Below, piece after piece: positions 9,134-16,506 of a stretch of 36,382 nucleotides of DNA. A program made the translations under genes and the position numbers. How positions within the stretch are numbered: position 1 is the stretch's first letter; every line of letters starts with the position of its first letter. The notes beneath the pieces were generated by a model, which had not been told where the DNA came from, did not search any database, and saw nothing but the letters and a program-made list of their open reading frames with translations. Origin of the DNA: Chloroflexota bacterium (lineage in GTDB: Bacteria > Chloroflexota > Dehalococcoidia > UBA3495); assembly GCA_002716645.1 (NCBI GenBank), contig PBBR01000021.1:1-36382 (forward strand), given 5' to 3'.

Positions 9134-9162
9134 TTGACTTACTAATAGCCTGTATATATAAT
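9134..9162 (+). promoter_or_regulatory. Sigma70-type promoter of the tRNA-tuf operon
   Basis: TTGACT at 9134-9139 and a perfect TATAAT at 9157-9162 are separated by exactly 17 bases. Transcription should begin near 9169. It is the best-looking promoter in the window and lies upstream of the tRNA/EF-Tu cluster, as expected for a highly expressed operon. Confidence 0.8.
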
Positions 9163-9186
9163 TTACGACGGTAATAGGTGTCAGTG

Positions 9187-9215
9187 AAATGACCCCGGTA
9201 AGACGGGGTCATTTT
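9187..9215 (+). terminator. Intrinsic terminator / attenuator hairpin in the tRNA-tuf leader
   Basis: An 11-bp perfect stem (AAATGACCCCG at 9187-9197 with CGGGGTCATTT at 9204-9214) and a 6-base loop, running into TTTTCT. It begins only about 18 bases after the predicted transcription start and 30 bases before the first tRNA. Within this layout it can only end transcripts from the 9134 promoter, so it may act as an attenuator, or be read through. Confidence 0.7.
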
Positions 9216-9245
9216 CTGGTGGGAAAGGGCACCTTTTTAGTATAT

Positions 9246-9317
9246 GCCCCTGTGGCGCAATGGTAGCGCATTCGATTTGTAATCGAAAGGTTAGGGGTTC
9301 GAGTCCCCTCTGGGGCT
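9246..9317 (+). tRNA. tRNA-Thr (anticodon UGU)
   Basis: A 72-base cloverleaf. The acceptor is GCCCCTG with CTGGGGC, the D-arm is GCGC/GCGC, the anticodon stem is TTCGA/TCGAA, and the loop TTTGTAA gives anticodon TGT. The T-arm is AGGGG TTCGAGT CCCCT. The discriminator is T and no CCA is encoded (the next bases are CTT). There is a T-T mismatch at acceptor pair 6-67. It is the first gene of the Thr-Tyr-Thr-tuf cluster. Confidence 0.93.
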
Positions 9318-9393
9318 CTTTCGCAATCCATATCGTACGCTGAAGGCTTATAGATATAGTGTGCGAACCTTACGGGTATAAGTTGTGATATCC

Positions 9394-9481
9394 GGAGGGA
9401 TGGGTGAGTGGTTAAAACCACCAGACTGTAAATCTGGCGTCCGGAAGGACTTCGTAGGTTCGAATCCTACTCCCTCCACCA
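9394..9481 (+). tRNA. tRNA-Tyr (anticodon GUA)
   Basis: A class II tRNA with a long variable arm. The acceptor is GGAGGGA/TCCCTCC, the anticodon stem CCAGA/TCTGG frames loop CTGTAAA (anticodon GTA), and the variable arm is GTCCGGAAGGAC. The T-arm is GTAGG TTCGAAT CCTAC. The discriminator A is followed by an encoded CCA (9479-9481). Confidence 0.95.
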
Positions 9482-9530
9482 GAAAAATGGAAAAATAAAA
9501 TTAAATAAGCTGAAACCCGTTGGGGCATGG

Positions 9531-9605
9531 GCCCAGATAGCTCAGGGGTAGAGCACGTTCTTGGTAAGAACGGGGTCGGCGGTTCAATCCCGCCTCTGGG
9601 CTCCA
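9531..9605 (+). tRNA. tRNA-Thr (anticodon GGU)
   Basis: The acceptor is GCCCAGA/TCTGGGC and the D-stem GCTC/GAGC. The anticodon stem CGTTC/GAACG frames loop TTGGTAA (anticodon GGT). The T-arm is GGCGG TTCAATC CCGCC, with discriminator T and an encoded CCA. It ends 26 bases before the tuf start, so tuf mRNA must be released by tRNA 3' processing. The order resembles the thrU-tyrU-glyT-thrT-tufB cluster of enterobacteria, without the Gly tRNA. Confidence 0.95.
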
Positions 9606-9631
9606 GAAAAATCTAAGGAGAGTACACCGAA

Positions 9632-10816
9632 ATGGCTAAGCAACAATTTGACAGATCTAAACCTCATATGAACGTAGGAACAATTGGACACGTTGATCAC
9701 GGTAAAACTACGTTAACAGCAGCTATTACGAAAGTGCAGGCAGATAATAATCTGGCACAATTTCGAGACATGGACGCAATCGATAATGCTCCTGAAGAAA
9801 AAGCTCGTGGTGTAACGATTGCTATCGCTCACGTCGAGTATGAATCTGAAACCAGGCACTACGCTCACGTTGACTGCCCAGGACACGCCGACTACATAAA
9901 AAACATGATTACTGGAGCGGCACAAATGGATGGTGCAGTTTTGGTAGTCAGCGCGCCAGATGGGCCTATGCCACAAACTCGCGAACATATCTTACTAGCT
10001 CGCCAAGTAGAAGTTCCCAGCATAGTAGTAGCGTTAAATAAATGCGACATGATGGATGATGAGGAACTACTAGAGTTGGTAGAACTCGAGGTTAGAGAAC
10101 TTCTAAACAGGTACGAATTCCCCGGGGATGATACTCCTATTGTTCGTACTAGCGGGCTTAAAGCGTTAGAAGGTGATGAGAAATACGCTGAAAGCATCAA
10201 AGAACTAGTCAAAACCATGGATGAGTATTTCCCACTGCCGACACGCGTTACTGACCAGTCTTTCCTGATGCCTGTTGAAGATGTATTCGGTATTAAAGGC
10301 CGTGGCACAGTCGTAACAGGCAGAGTCGAAAGGGGAACATTAAACGTAGGCGACGAAATCGAGATTATTCGGTTTGGAGACGTCAGAAAGACAGTGGCCA
10401 CTGGTCTAGAGATGTTTCATAAAATGTTGGACACGACGGAAGCCGGTGACGCCGTAGGCATACTACTAAGAGGGGTAGACAGAGAAGAAGTGGAGAGAGG
10501 TCAAGTCATAGTAGCTCCAGGCTCTATGAAACCATATACGAGGGCAGAAGCTGAAGTATATGTACTAAGTAGGGACGAGGGCGGAAGACACACACCTTTC
10601 TTCCCAGGCTACAAACCACAATTTTATATCAGAACAAGTGACATCACCGGAGAGATCATCCTTCCTGATGGAACGGAAATGGTCATGCCCGGAGATAATA
10701 TTACATTGACAGTAAGCTTAATAACGCCCGTCGCTATTGAAGAAGGCTTGCGGTTCGCCATACGAGAAGGTGGTAGAACCGTTGGAGCAGGCGTATTCAC
10801 TAAGTTGTTGGATTAA
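9632..10816 (+). CDS. tuf: Translation elongation factor Tu
   Basis: 394 residues, the normal EF-Tu length. It has the G1 motif GHVDHGKT at 19-26, a switch II region with [12 protein letters not shown] for guanine specificity, and domains 2 and 3 complete ([11 protein letters not shown], then [18 protein letters not shown]). EF-Tu-GTP carries aminoacyl-tRNA to the ribosomal A site. AAGGAG stands 11 bases before ATG. It is cotranscribed behind three tRNAs and followed six bases later by rpmG, then secE and nusG. Only one tuf copy is visible in this window. Confidence 0.99.
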   Translation: MAKQQFDRSKPHMNVGTIGHVDHGKTTLTAAITKVQADNNLAQFRDMDAIDNAPEEKARGVTIAIAHVEYESETRHYAHVDCPGHADYIKNMITGAAQMDGAVLVVSAPDGPMPQTREHILLARQVEVPSIVVALNKCDMMDDEELLELVELEVRELLNRYEFPGDDTPIVRTSGLKALEGDEKYAESIKELVKTMDEYFPLPTRVTDQSFLMPVEDVFGIKGRGTVVTGRVERGTLNVGDEIEIIRFGDVRKTVATGLEMFHKMLDTTEAGDAVGILLRGVDREEVERGQVIVAPGSMKPYTRAEAEVYVLSRDEGGRHTPFFPGYKPQFYIRTSDITGEIILPDGTEMVMPGDNITLTVSLITPVAIEEGLRFAIREGGRTVGAGVFTKLLD

Positions 10817-10822
10817 ATAAAA

Positions 10823-10990
10823 ATGGCTAGAAAAACAGATGCTCGAGGCGACATAACCTTGCAATGCTCCGATTGTCGGGAAAGAAATTACTCGACTATG
10901 AAGAATCGTCGGAACGACACGCAACGACTAGAGTTGAAAAAGTATTGTTCACGATGCAGAGGGCACAAAGTTCACAGAGAGGTACGCTAA
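10823..10990 (+). CDS. rpmG: 50S ribosomal protein L33
   Basis: A 55-residue protein, [20 protein letters not shown] onward, that matches L33. It has two CxxC knuckles (Cys15/Cys18 and Cys42/Cys45) forming a zinc ribbon, and the typical [10 protein letters not shown] and ELKKYCSRC sequences. It belongs to the large subunit near the E site. It begins six bases after the tuf stop, and its TAA shares one base with the ATG of secE (TAATG), so the three are translationally coupled. The position between tuf and secE is the usual one for this gene in many bacteria. The four-Cys form implies zinc dependence. Confidence 0.96.
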   Translation: MARKTDARGDITLQCSDCRERNYSTMKNRRNDTQRLELKKYCSRCRGHKVHREVR

Positions 10991-11229
10991 TGGCTCGTAC
11001 CTCTAGTAGACGGAATCCTGCGTCAGTATCGCAGCAAGCGGCCGCCCGCACTAGTCCGGTTAGATTTCTCAAGGAAGTCATAGAGGAACTTAAAAAGTCC
11101 GTTTGGCCAAGTAAGGAAGAGACGGCCAGATTAACCGCTGTAGTAATAACGCTTGCAGTCATAATAGGTTTTCTTCTAGGTGGACTAGATCGCGTGTTTT
11201 CAGAAGTACTACCTAGATTCGTTTTCTAA
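10990..11229 (+). CDS. secE: Preprotein translocase subunit SecE
   Basis: 79 residues of the short, single-membrane-segment SecE type. It has a basic disordered N-terminus, the amphipathic conserved helix VRFLKEVIEELKKSVWPSKEE, then one transmembrane segment (AVVITLAVIIGFLLGG). SecE clamps SecY in the plasma-membrane Sec channel. An in-frame extension to 10864 exists, but it overlies rpmG in another frame and is not coding. The ATG at 10990 overlaps the rpmG stop by one base, as expected for coupling. nusG follows after 79 bases. Confidence 0.96.
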   Translation: MARTSSRRNPASVSQQAAARTSPVRFLKEVIEELKKSVWPSKEETARLTAVVITLAVIIGFLLGGLDRVFSEVLPRFVF

Positions 11230-11308
11230 TACGGGACACGCTAGCACATAAGCATTAACATTACGGGCCAGTAATTTAAATACATTTTTAAGTAGAGCTT
11301 CTTGAAAC

Positions 11309-11887
11309 ATGACTACAGACAACCTGAGTCAAACGGAACAGGACATAAATCCTCACTGGTACATAGTACACACGTACTCTGGCCAAGAAGATTTAGCTAA
11401 AAAAAATTTGGACCTCCGAATCGCAAGCTTGGATATGCAGACACGAATACTCCAAGTAGAAGTACCTAAAGAAGAAGAAGTAGTTCTCAAAGACGGAAAA
11501 AGGATATCAGAGGAAAAGAAATTATTCCCAGGCTACATTCTGGTTAAGATGCTCATGGACGATGAAAGCTGGTATGTAGTGAGGAACACTCCTGGAGTTA
11601 CAGGGTTTATCTCAACGGAAGATGACTATGACAAAAGACCGAAACCTGTGCCTCTTGAAGACAGTCAAGCAGACGAAATATTACACAAGGCGCGGTCCGG
11701 TCCCGCAAGAGTGAAAATAGGCCTGGAAACAGGAGAAACAGTTCGCATCACAGAAGGCCCATTTGTCGATTTTATAGGTGCCATCAATGATGTTGACGAA
11801 AGCAAGGGGAAAGTTCGAGTATTAGTATCCTTTTTTGGAAGAGAAACTCCTGTAGAATTAGACTTCTTGCAAGTAGAACGAGCATAG
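11309..11887 (+). CDS. nusG: Transcription termination/antitermination protein NusG
   Basis: 192 residues with an NGN domain (WYIVHTYSGQEDLAKKNL at the start, KKLFPGYILVKM, VRNTPGVTGFI) and a C-terminal KOW domain (GETVRITEGPFVDFIGAI onward). NusG binds RNA polymerase across the clamp, affects pausing and links transcription to S10/Rho. The loop region VVLKDGKRISEEK is normal for the family. The ribosome site before ATG is weak, and the 79-base gap after secE contains no obvious terminator. rplK follows nine bases later behind a clear AGGAGG. Confidence 0.98.
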   Translation: MTTDNLSQTEQDINPHWYIVHTYSGQEDLAKKNLDLRIASLDMQTRILQVEVPKEEEVVLKDGKRISEEKKLFPGYILVKMLMDDESWYVVRNTPGVTGFISTEDDYDKRPKPVPLEDSQADEILHKARSGPARVKIGLETGETVRITEGPFVDFIGAINDVDESKGKVRVLVSFFGRETPVELDFLQVERA

Positions 11888-11896
11888 GAGGATTCT

Positions 11897-12325
11897 ATGG
11901 CCAAGAAAGTCAGAGCGATAATTAAACTACAACTAGAAGCTGGTAAAGCCACACCCGCCCCGCCTGTGGGCCCAGCCTTAGGTCAACACGGCGTCAATAT
12001 CATGGAATTCGTAAAAGAATATAATGCGAGGACAGCTAACGACGGTGGCACGATCGTTCCAGTCCACCTCACCGTATACGAAGATAGGTCTTTTACTTTC
12101 GTAACTAGAACTCCTCCTGCCTCTGACATGCTAAGAAGAGCAGCAGGTGTTGAAAAAGGCACCGGTGATATCAGAGAAGGTAACGTAGGCACCGTAACTA
12201 GACAGGCGCTGCGGGATATTGCAGAAACTAAGCTCATGGATTTGAACGCTTCTTCGCTTGAGGGTGCGATGGCGATTATAGAAGGAACTGCCAGAAGCAT
12301 GGGTATTACAGTAGAAGGGGATTAA
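11897..12325 (+). CDS. rplK: 50S ribosomal protein L11
   Basis: 142 residues, the standard length. The N-terminal domain contains the Pro-rich [20 protein letters not shown] segment contacted by thiopeptide antibiotics. The rRNA-binding C-terminal domain includes [17 protein letters not shown]11 binds the GTPase-associated centre of 23S rRNA. AGGAGG lies 6-7 bases before ATG, and two bases separate its stop from rplA, so the pair is one translational unit. Confidence 0.98.
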   Translation: MAKKVRAIIKLQLEAGKATPAPPVGPALGQHGVNIMEFVKEYNARTANDGGTIVPVHLTVYEDRSFTFVTRTPPASDMLRRAAGVEKGTGDIREGNVGTVTRQALRDIAETKLMDLNASSLEGAMAIIEGTARSMGITVEGD

Positions 12326-12327
12326 CT

Positions 12328-13044
12328 ATGCCCAAACATAGTAAAAGATACAACAATGCATCAGAAACTATAGATCGAGACGAGATATATCAACCCGACC
12401 AAGCTATAGAGCTTATAAAAGATTCATCCAAGGCCAAATTCGACGAGACCATGGAGATTCATATAAGAACGAGCGCCGATACACGACATGCCGAACAGAT
12501 GGTCCGAGGAGTAGCGGTACTACCCCACGGATTAGGGAAGCAAGTTCGTGTGGTGGTATTTGCTAATGGTGAAGCAGCAGACATCGCCAGGCAAGCTGGA
12601 GCAGACTTTGTCGGAGACGACGACTTGATAGACCAAGTAGAATCCGGATGGGCCGAGTTTGAGGTAGGATTAGCAGTCCCAGACATCATGCCAAAAATCG
12701 GTAAACTGGGAAGAGTTTTGGGAAGAAGAGGCCTAATGCCTAACCCTAGGACTGGGACCATGGTGCAGCCGAGAGACCTACCTAGGGCAATTGAAGAAGC
12801 TAAAGCCGGTCGTTTAGAATTCCGGACAGATCGGACATCTATAATCCATAGCCAATTCGGTAAAACCAGTTTCAGTTCTGAACATCTAATGGATAATCTA
12901 TCTGTATTGATGGACTCAGTCATGAGAGAGAAGCCAGAAGCCATTAAAGGTGCGTTCATCAGAAGTGCTTATATAACAAGCACTATGGGGCCCAGCGTAA
13001 ATATAGATATAGGAGTACTTCAAGGACTTAAACCTTCCGAATAA
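12328..13044 (+). CDS. rplA: 50S ribosomal protein L1
   Basis: 238 residues with the complete L1 fold: an N-terminal KRYNNASETID region, DETMEIHIRTSADTRH, the hinge region DFVGDDDLIDQ, and the family signature IMPKIGKLGRVLGRRGLMPNPR. L1 forms the mobile stalk at the E site and often represses its own operon. It starts two bases after the rplK stop. The segment after its stop carries the L10 leader, so L1 is the last gene before a regulated break in the operon. Confidence 0.98.
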   Translation: MPKHSKRYNNASETIDRDEIYQPDQAIELIKDSSKAKFDETMEIHIRTSADTRHAEQMVRGVAVLPHGLGKQVRVVVFANGEAADIARQAGADFVGDDDLIDQVESGWAEFEVGLAVPDIMPKIGKLGRVLGRRGLMPNPRTGTMVQPRDLPRAIEEAKAGRLEFRTDRTSIIHSQFGKTSFSSEHLMDNLSVLMDSVMREKPEAIKGAFIRSAYITSTMGPSVNIDIGVLQGLKPSE

Positions 13045-13050
13045 TTAGTG

Positions 13051-13056
13051 TATACT
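13051..13056 (+). promoter_or_regulatory. Possible -10 box of an rplJL promoter
   Basis: TATACT lies about 10 bases before the start of the L10 leader. The region one helical spacing upstream (TTAAAC at 13028-13033, inside the end of rplA) is a poor -35 box, so this promoter is tentative. The leader may equally be reached by readthrough from rplA. Confidence 0.35.
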
Positions 13057-13065
13057 CTATAAAGA

Positions 13066-13137
13066 TTAAGCCAAAGACAGCAGGCCCTAGTGTTAATGAT
13101 TGAATCACCTGCCGAGGCGTGGGCATATAATGTTAAT
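13066..13137 (+). promoter_or_regulatory. L10 leader (ribosomal protein autoregulatory RNA)
   Basis: The segment GCCAAAGACAGCAGG...CCTGCCGAGG has the shape of the bacterial L10 leader: GCAGG at 13080-13084 pairs with CCTGC at 13108-13112, with the conserved AAAGACAG on the 5' side and CCGAGG on the 3' side. In this family the L10(L12)4 complex binds the leader and represses rplJL. GGCG (13116-13119) and GGGC (13121-13124) can pair with CGCC (151-154) and GCCC (144-147) of the terminator below, which suggests an antiterminator. The identification comes from the motif, not a covariance search. Confidence 0.8.
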
Positions 13138-13140
13138 GAC

Positions 13141-13177
13141 AAAGCCCCTGCGCCTTTTAGGAATGCAGGGGCTTTTT
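13141..13177 (+). terminator. Attenuator terminator before rplJ
   Basis: AAAGCCCCTGC (13141-13151) pairs perfectly with GCAGGGGCTTT (13165-13175) over 11 bp, with a 13-base loop and a short T run. It lies between the L10 leader and rplJ, so it is best read as the conditional terminator of that regulatory RNA. Confidence 0.85.
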
Positions 13178-13203
13178 AAATATTAAGGGACAAGGAGGAT
13201 ATA

Positions 13204-13971
13204 TTGCCAACACAGGCCAAAATAGACAAAGTTAGTGAGCTAAAAGATAAGTTAGAACGTAGTTCAATAGCATTGGCAACAACATGTACCAACCTCGATG
13301 TAAATGAGATGAACGAACTCAGGAAACGAACTAGGGAAGCTGGGGTGGAGTTCGTTGTTATAAAGAACACTCTAATGCACCTAGCAGCAGATGCAGCATC
13401 AAAGCCCCAAGTCAAAGAGATAGTACAGGGTCCCACAGCCATAGCTTTCGGGTACGACGAACCCGTAGATGTTGCTAAGACATTACACGAATATATAACT
13501 AGCACTAGATCTGAATTATCAATTCAAGGAGCCGTCATAGGAGATGGCCCGGTATTGCCAGCAGCTGACGTCATAAGGCTAGCTGGGTTACCCCCGAAAC
13601 CACAACTAATTGCACAATTATTAGGACAAGTACAAGCCCCGATTTACGGGTTGCTCAACGTCCTGAACGGACCTCTATGGCACTTAGGAGGACTTCTCCA
13701 AGCTCGTATACAACAAATGGAAGCTAGAGGAGGTACGTCTTCCGAAGCAGCCGCAGAGGAACCAACTGCAGAAGCAGCCGCAGAGGAACCAACTGCAGAA
13801 GCAGCCGTAGAGGAACCAACTGCAGAAGCAGCCGTAGAGGAACCAACTGCAGAAACAGTCGCAGAGGAACCAACTGCAGAAACAGTCGCAGAGGAACCAA
13901 CTGCTGAAGCAGCCGTAGAGGAACCAACTGCTGAAACAGTCGCAGAGGAACCAGCTGCTGAAGAAGAGTAA
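13204..13971 (+). CDS. rplJ: 50S ribosomal protein L10 with repetitive acidic C-terminal tail
   Basis: 255 residues, whereas L10 is usually about 165-180. Residues 1-175 are normal L10: the N-terminal rRNA-binding domain ([24 protein letters not shown]), then [19 protein letters not shown] and the helix that holds L7/L12 dimers. From about residue 181 the protein is eight copies of a 9-residue unit, E-A/T-A/V-A/V-E-E-P-T-A, then EEE. The tail is strongly acidic and probably disordered, lying after the L12-binding helix. The start is TTG, with AAGGAGG 5-8 bases before it, downstream of the L10 leader. L10 anchors the L7/L12 stalk. The tail's function is unknown. Confidence 0.97.
   Translation: MPTQAKIDKVSELKDKLERSSIALATTCTNLDVNEMNELRKRTREAGVEFVVIKNTLMHLAADAASKPQVKEIVQGPTAIAFGYDEPVDVAKTLHEYITSTRSELSIQGAVIGDGPVLPAADVIRLAGLPPKPQLIAQLLGQVQAPIYGLLNVLNGPLWHLGGLLQARIQQMEARGGTSSEAAAEEPTAEAAAEEPTAEAAVEEPTAEAAVEEPTAETVAEEPTAETVAEEPTAEAAVEEPTAETVAEEPAAEEE
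13744..13959 (+). repeat. 27-bp in-frame tandem repeat in rplJ (8 units)
   Basis: Eight head-to-tail 27-base units (13744, 13771, 13798, 13825, 13852, 13879, 13906, 13933) encode [13 protein letters not shown] blocks. Units 1-2, 3-4 and 5-6 are near-identical pairs at the amino-acid level ([27 protein letters not shown]), which suggests recent duplication by slippage. The repeat also creates long spurious open frames on the opposite strand. Confidence 0.95.
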
Positions 13972-14015
13972 TAATACTGAACCATAGACTATCTGAATAT
14001 ATAAGGAGCATAAAA

Positions 14016-14411
14016 ATGGCTAACAAAGAGGAAATTTTAGAAGCGATCAAGGAGATGAGTGTTCTCGAACTGTCTGACTTAGTTAAAGCGTTAGAAGAAG
14101 AGTTCGGCATCACAGCAGCAGCACCCGTTGCGGTAGCAGCACCCGCAGCTGGAGCAGCCCCAGCCGCCGACGGTGCAGCACCAGCGGGCGGGGACGATCA
14201 AAGTGAATTCGAAGTCACACTGCAAGACATTGGGGCAAATAAGATCAACGTGATCAAGGCTGTTAGAGAGGTGACTGCTCTTGGGTTAAGAGAAGCCAAG
14301 GAGTTAGTGGAAAGCGCCCCTGCCCGAGTCAAGGAATCTATCGCCAAAGATGAAGCAGATTCCATAAAAGCTAAATTAGAAGAAGCCGGTGCAACTGTAG
14401 AAGTTAAATAA
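14016..14411 (+). CDS. rplL: 50S ribosomal protein L7/L12
   Basis: 131 residues. The N-terminal dimerisation domain ([17 protein letters not shown]) is followed by an Ala/Pro/Gly-rich hinge (about residues 36-60, slightly longer than average) and the C-terminal domain [36 protein letters not shown], which recruits translation GTPases. AAGGAG lies 8 bases before ATG. It follows rplJ by 44 bases and ends the ribosomal operon, with a hairpin downstream. Confidence 0.98.
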   Translation: MANKEEILEAIKEMSVLELSDLVKALEEEFGITAAAPVAVAAPAAGAAPAADGAAPAGGDDQSEFEVTLQDIGANKINVIKAVREVTALGLREAKELVESAPARVKESIAKDEADSIKAKLEEAGATVEVK

Positions 14412-14451
14412 TATATACTGCTCCTAATACAGTTACAGAAATAATATATCT

Positions 14452-14500
14452 ACAAACCGTCGTACCTCCCATCATCGTTTCAGAGGACATGACGGTTTGT
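14452..14500 (+). terminator. Hairpin after rplL, probable operon terminator
   Basis: ACAAACCGTC (14452-14461) is the exact complement of GACGGTTTGT (14491-14500), extended inward by a G-T and a T-A pair and then CCTC/GAGG (14465-14468 with 14483-14486). The following bases are CTATTTCA, not a strong T run, so it may be a weak terminator or a processing site. Confidence 0.6.
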
Positions 14501-14527
14501 CTATTTCACTAACAGAGAGGTAAGCAA

Positions 14528-14833
14528 ATGATAAAAGTATCAGCCTACTATCCCTATACAGACGGGGTAAGATTCGACTTTGATTATTACACGACTTCTC
14601 ACATACCCCTCTGCCAGACCAGGCTAGGTTGTTCACGGGTAGAGGTCGCCAAAGGGATCTCTGATGCTAATCCCAACGATCCTCCTTGCTATGTAGCAAC
14701 CGCCGACCTATATTTTGACACCGTTGACGCTGTACATGAAGGGTTTAAAGCGCACGGCAGAGAATTGTTTGCTGACATGCCTAATTACACGGATAGCAAA
14801 CCTCAATTTATAATCACTGAGGTACTAGATTAA
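14528..14833 (+). CDS. EthD family protein
   Basis: 101 residues of the dimeric alpha/beta-barrel EthD type. MIKVSAYYPYTDGVRFDFDYYTTSHIPLCQ is the family hallmark (DFDYYxxxHxPL), and the C-terminal strand is PQFIITEVLD. EthD was named from an ether-degradation operon, and its biochemical role is not settled; relatives sit beside oxygenases and other catabolic genes. GAGAGG precedes ATG by about 7 bases. The next gene (DUF885) follows 20 bases later and may be co-transcribed. Confidence 0.85.
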   Translation: MIKVSAYYPYTDGVRFDFDYYTTSHIPLCQTRLGCSRVEVAKGISDANPNDPPCYVATADLYFDTVDAVHEGFKAHGRELFADMPNYTDSKPQFIITEVLD

Positions 14834-14853
14834 TAGCCAATCTGATTTATTTC

Positions 14854-16506
14854 ATGAGATCAGACAACAACAAACTAGACAAATTTACATCAAAAGTCAT
14901 AAATGAGTACTGGGACTTCTATCCTACCGCCGGATCACGTGTCGGTGAGCACTCGTTTGATGGCAGACTGCCAGATTTGTCAGCATCCTCCATATCGAGA
15001 CGTATACTAACATTACGGCAACGGAAAACAGATTTATCCGAGATATCTGTCACCAACCCTAAATATGACGCCATTAATAGTAAATTACTGAGTCATTTTA
15101 TTGATAAGGACTTATTCAATTTACAACAGATGGAACCCGTAAAATTTAATCCGGTTCGACAAGTTGGTTATTTAAACGTAGGCCCATATATCATGCGAGA
15201 TTATGCGCCTCTCCCTGAGAGATTGAGAGGTATGACTTCATTACTTCAAAAAGTTCCTGAATTCCTCAGATCACTAACCGAACAACTCGATGACAACATC
15301 GGACTTCCAATATTACAAGCGAGTATAGACAGTTATTCAGGAATCGCCAACTTGTATAGAACCGGATTGACTAACAGTGTTAAAGACTGTGAAAACCAAA
15401 CTATAGTAAAGGATGTATATTCAGCGTCTGAACTGGCAGCCACCGCTGTAGATGAATTTGTGTCCAAACTAAAAACGCGGGCCTCTAGCTGTCCAAACGA
15501 TTTCGCTATCGGGGCGCAATTATTTTCATCTATGCTTCTAGCGAACGAACTCGTATCTACTAAATTACCGGACCTTATAAAAATAGGACAAGATAACCTA
15601 GCGGACAACCTAGCTAAACTAAATGATCTAACAAATAAATTGGCACCATCCGATTCTGTTAAAGAAACAGTTATGAAAATCGGTAAAAATCACCCATCAG
15701 CCAGTGCAATAATTCCAGAAACACAACATATGCTAGAAGATATTCGATCTAGATTAGTACAGCTAGATATCATTTCTCTGCCCTCAGAAGATCGCTGCCT
15801 AGTCGTCGAAACCCCTGAATATATGAGATATGCATTCGCCGCAATGGACAGTCCTGGCTCTTTGGAAAAAACCGCGACTGAATCTTTTTACTACATCACA
15901 CCAACAGAACCAGAATGGTCAGTTCAAGAAAGTGAAGAGTGGCTCTCTAATTTTAATTACGATACTCTAAGAATCATATCTATTCACGAAGTTTACCCGG
16001 GACATTTCACACACCACCTTCATAATCGTTACGGGGAAACCTTACCTTTCATCAATATAGCTTCGACCTCATATGCATTTACGGAAGGATGGGCTCACTA
16101 CGCTGAACAAATGATGGTAGAAATGGAATACCAAGAAAATACATTACAGCTTAAGATCACTCAGGTTTTGGAAGCTTTAGTTCGGAATTGTAGATATATG
16201 TGCGCTATAGGAATGCATACCCAAGGGATGACTGTTGAAGAAGCTACCCAGTTCTTTATGAAACACGCGTATATGGAAGAACTTCCTGCTAGAAAAGAAG
16301 CTATGAGAGGTACATTCGATCCAGGATATCTGAATTACACTTTGGGAAAACTAATGATCTTAAAACTCAGAAACGATTTCTATCGCGAAAATCCTAATAC
16401 GTCATTGAAAAACTTTCACGACAACTTACTGTCACAAGGAGCTCCGCCCATTCCATTGATCAGAGACGTATTATTAAAACAGTCTTCATATGAATCAATG
16501 ATCTAG
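14854..16506 (+). CDS. DUF885 family metallopeptidase-like protein
   Basis: 550 residues, a typical DUF885 length. The motif HExxPGH occurs at 378-384 (HEVYPGH), and the second conserved block TEGWAHY at 410-416 supplies Glu411. Together these resemble gluzincin-type zinc sites (inference from motif). Members include some bacterial dipeptidase-like proteins, but most are uncharacterised. No signal peptide is apparent, so it appears cytoplasmic. There is no clear Shine-Dalgarno sequence before ATG. It converges with the PIG-L gene, and both stop codons share the same CTAG. Confidence 0.88.
   Translation: MRSDNNKLDKFTSKVINEYWDFYPTAGSRVGEHSFDGRLPDLSASSISRRILTLRQRKTDLSEISVTNPKYDAINSKLLSHFIDKDLFNLQQMEPVKFNPVRQVGYLNVGPYIMRDYAPLPERLRGMTSLLQKVPEFLRSLTEQLDDNIGLPILQASIDSYSGIANLYRTGLTNSVKDCENQTIVKDVYSASELAATAVDEFVSKLKTRASSCPNDFAIGAQLFSSMLLANELVSTKLPDLIKIGQDNLADNLAKLNDLTNKLAPSDSVKETVMKIGKNHPSASAIIPETQHMLEDIRSRLVQLDIISLPSEDRCLVVETPEYMRYAFAAMDSPGSLEKTATESFYYITPTEPEWSVQESEEWLSNFNYDTLRIISIHEVYPGHFTHHLHNRYGETLPFINIASTSYAFTEGWAHYAEQMMVEMEYQENTLQLKITQVLEALVRNCRYMCAIGMHTQGMTVEEATQFFMKHAYMEELPARKEAMRGTFDPGYLNYTLGKLMILKLRNDFYRENPNTSLKNFHDNLLSQGAPPIPLIRDVLLKQSSYESMI

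Noticed and set aside
10864..10989. In-frame N-terminal extension of SecE
   Set aside because: It overlaps the L33 gene in another frame, and SecE homology begins at ATG 10990.
13126..13131. Perfect TATAAT as the rplJ promoter
   Set aside because: It lies inside the L10 leader, and the only -35-like sequence (TTGAAT at 13100) has a 20-base spacer. A promoter upstream of the leader fits better.
13644..14113. Long open frames on the minus strand across the L10 repeat
   Set aside because: They are periodic by-products of the 27-bp repeat and lack independent start signals or homology.
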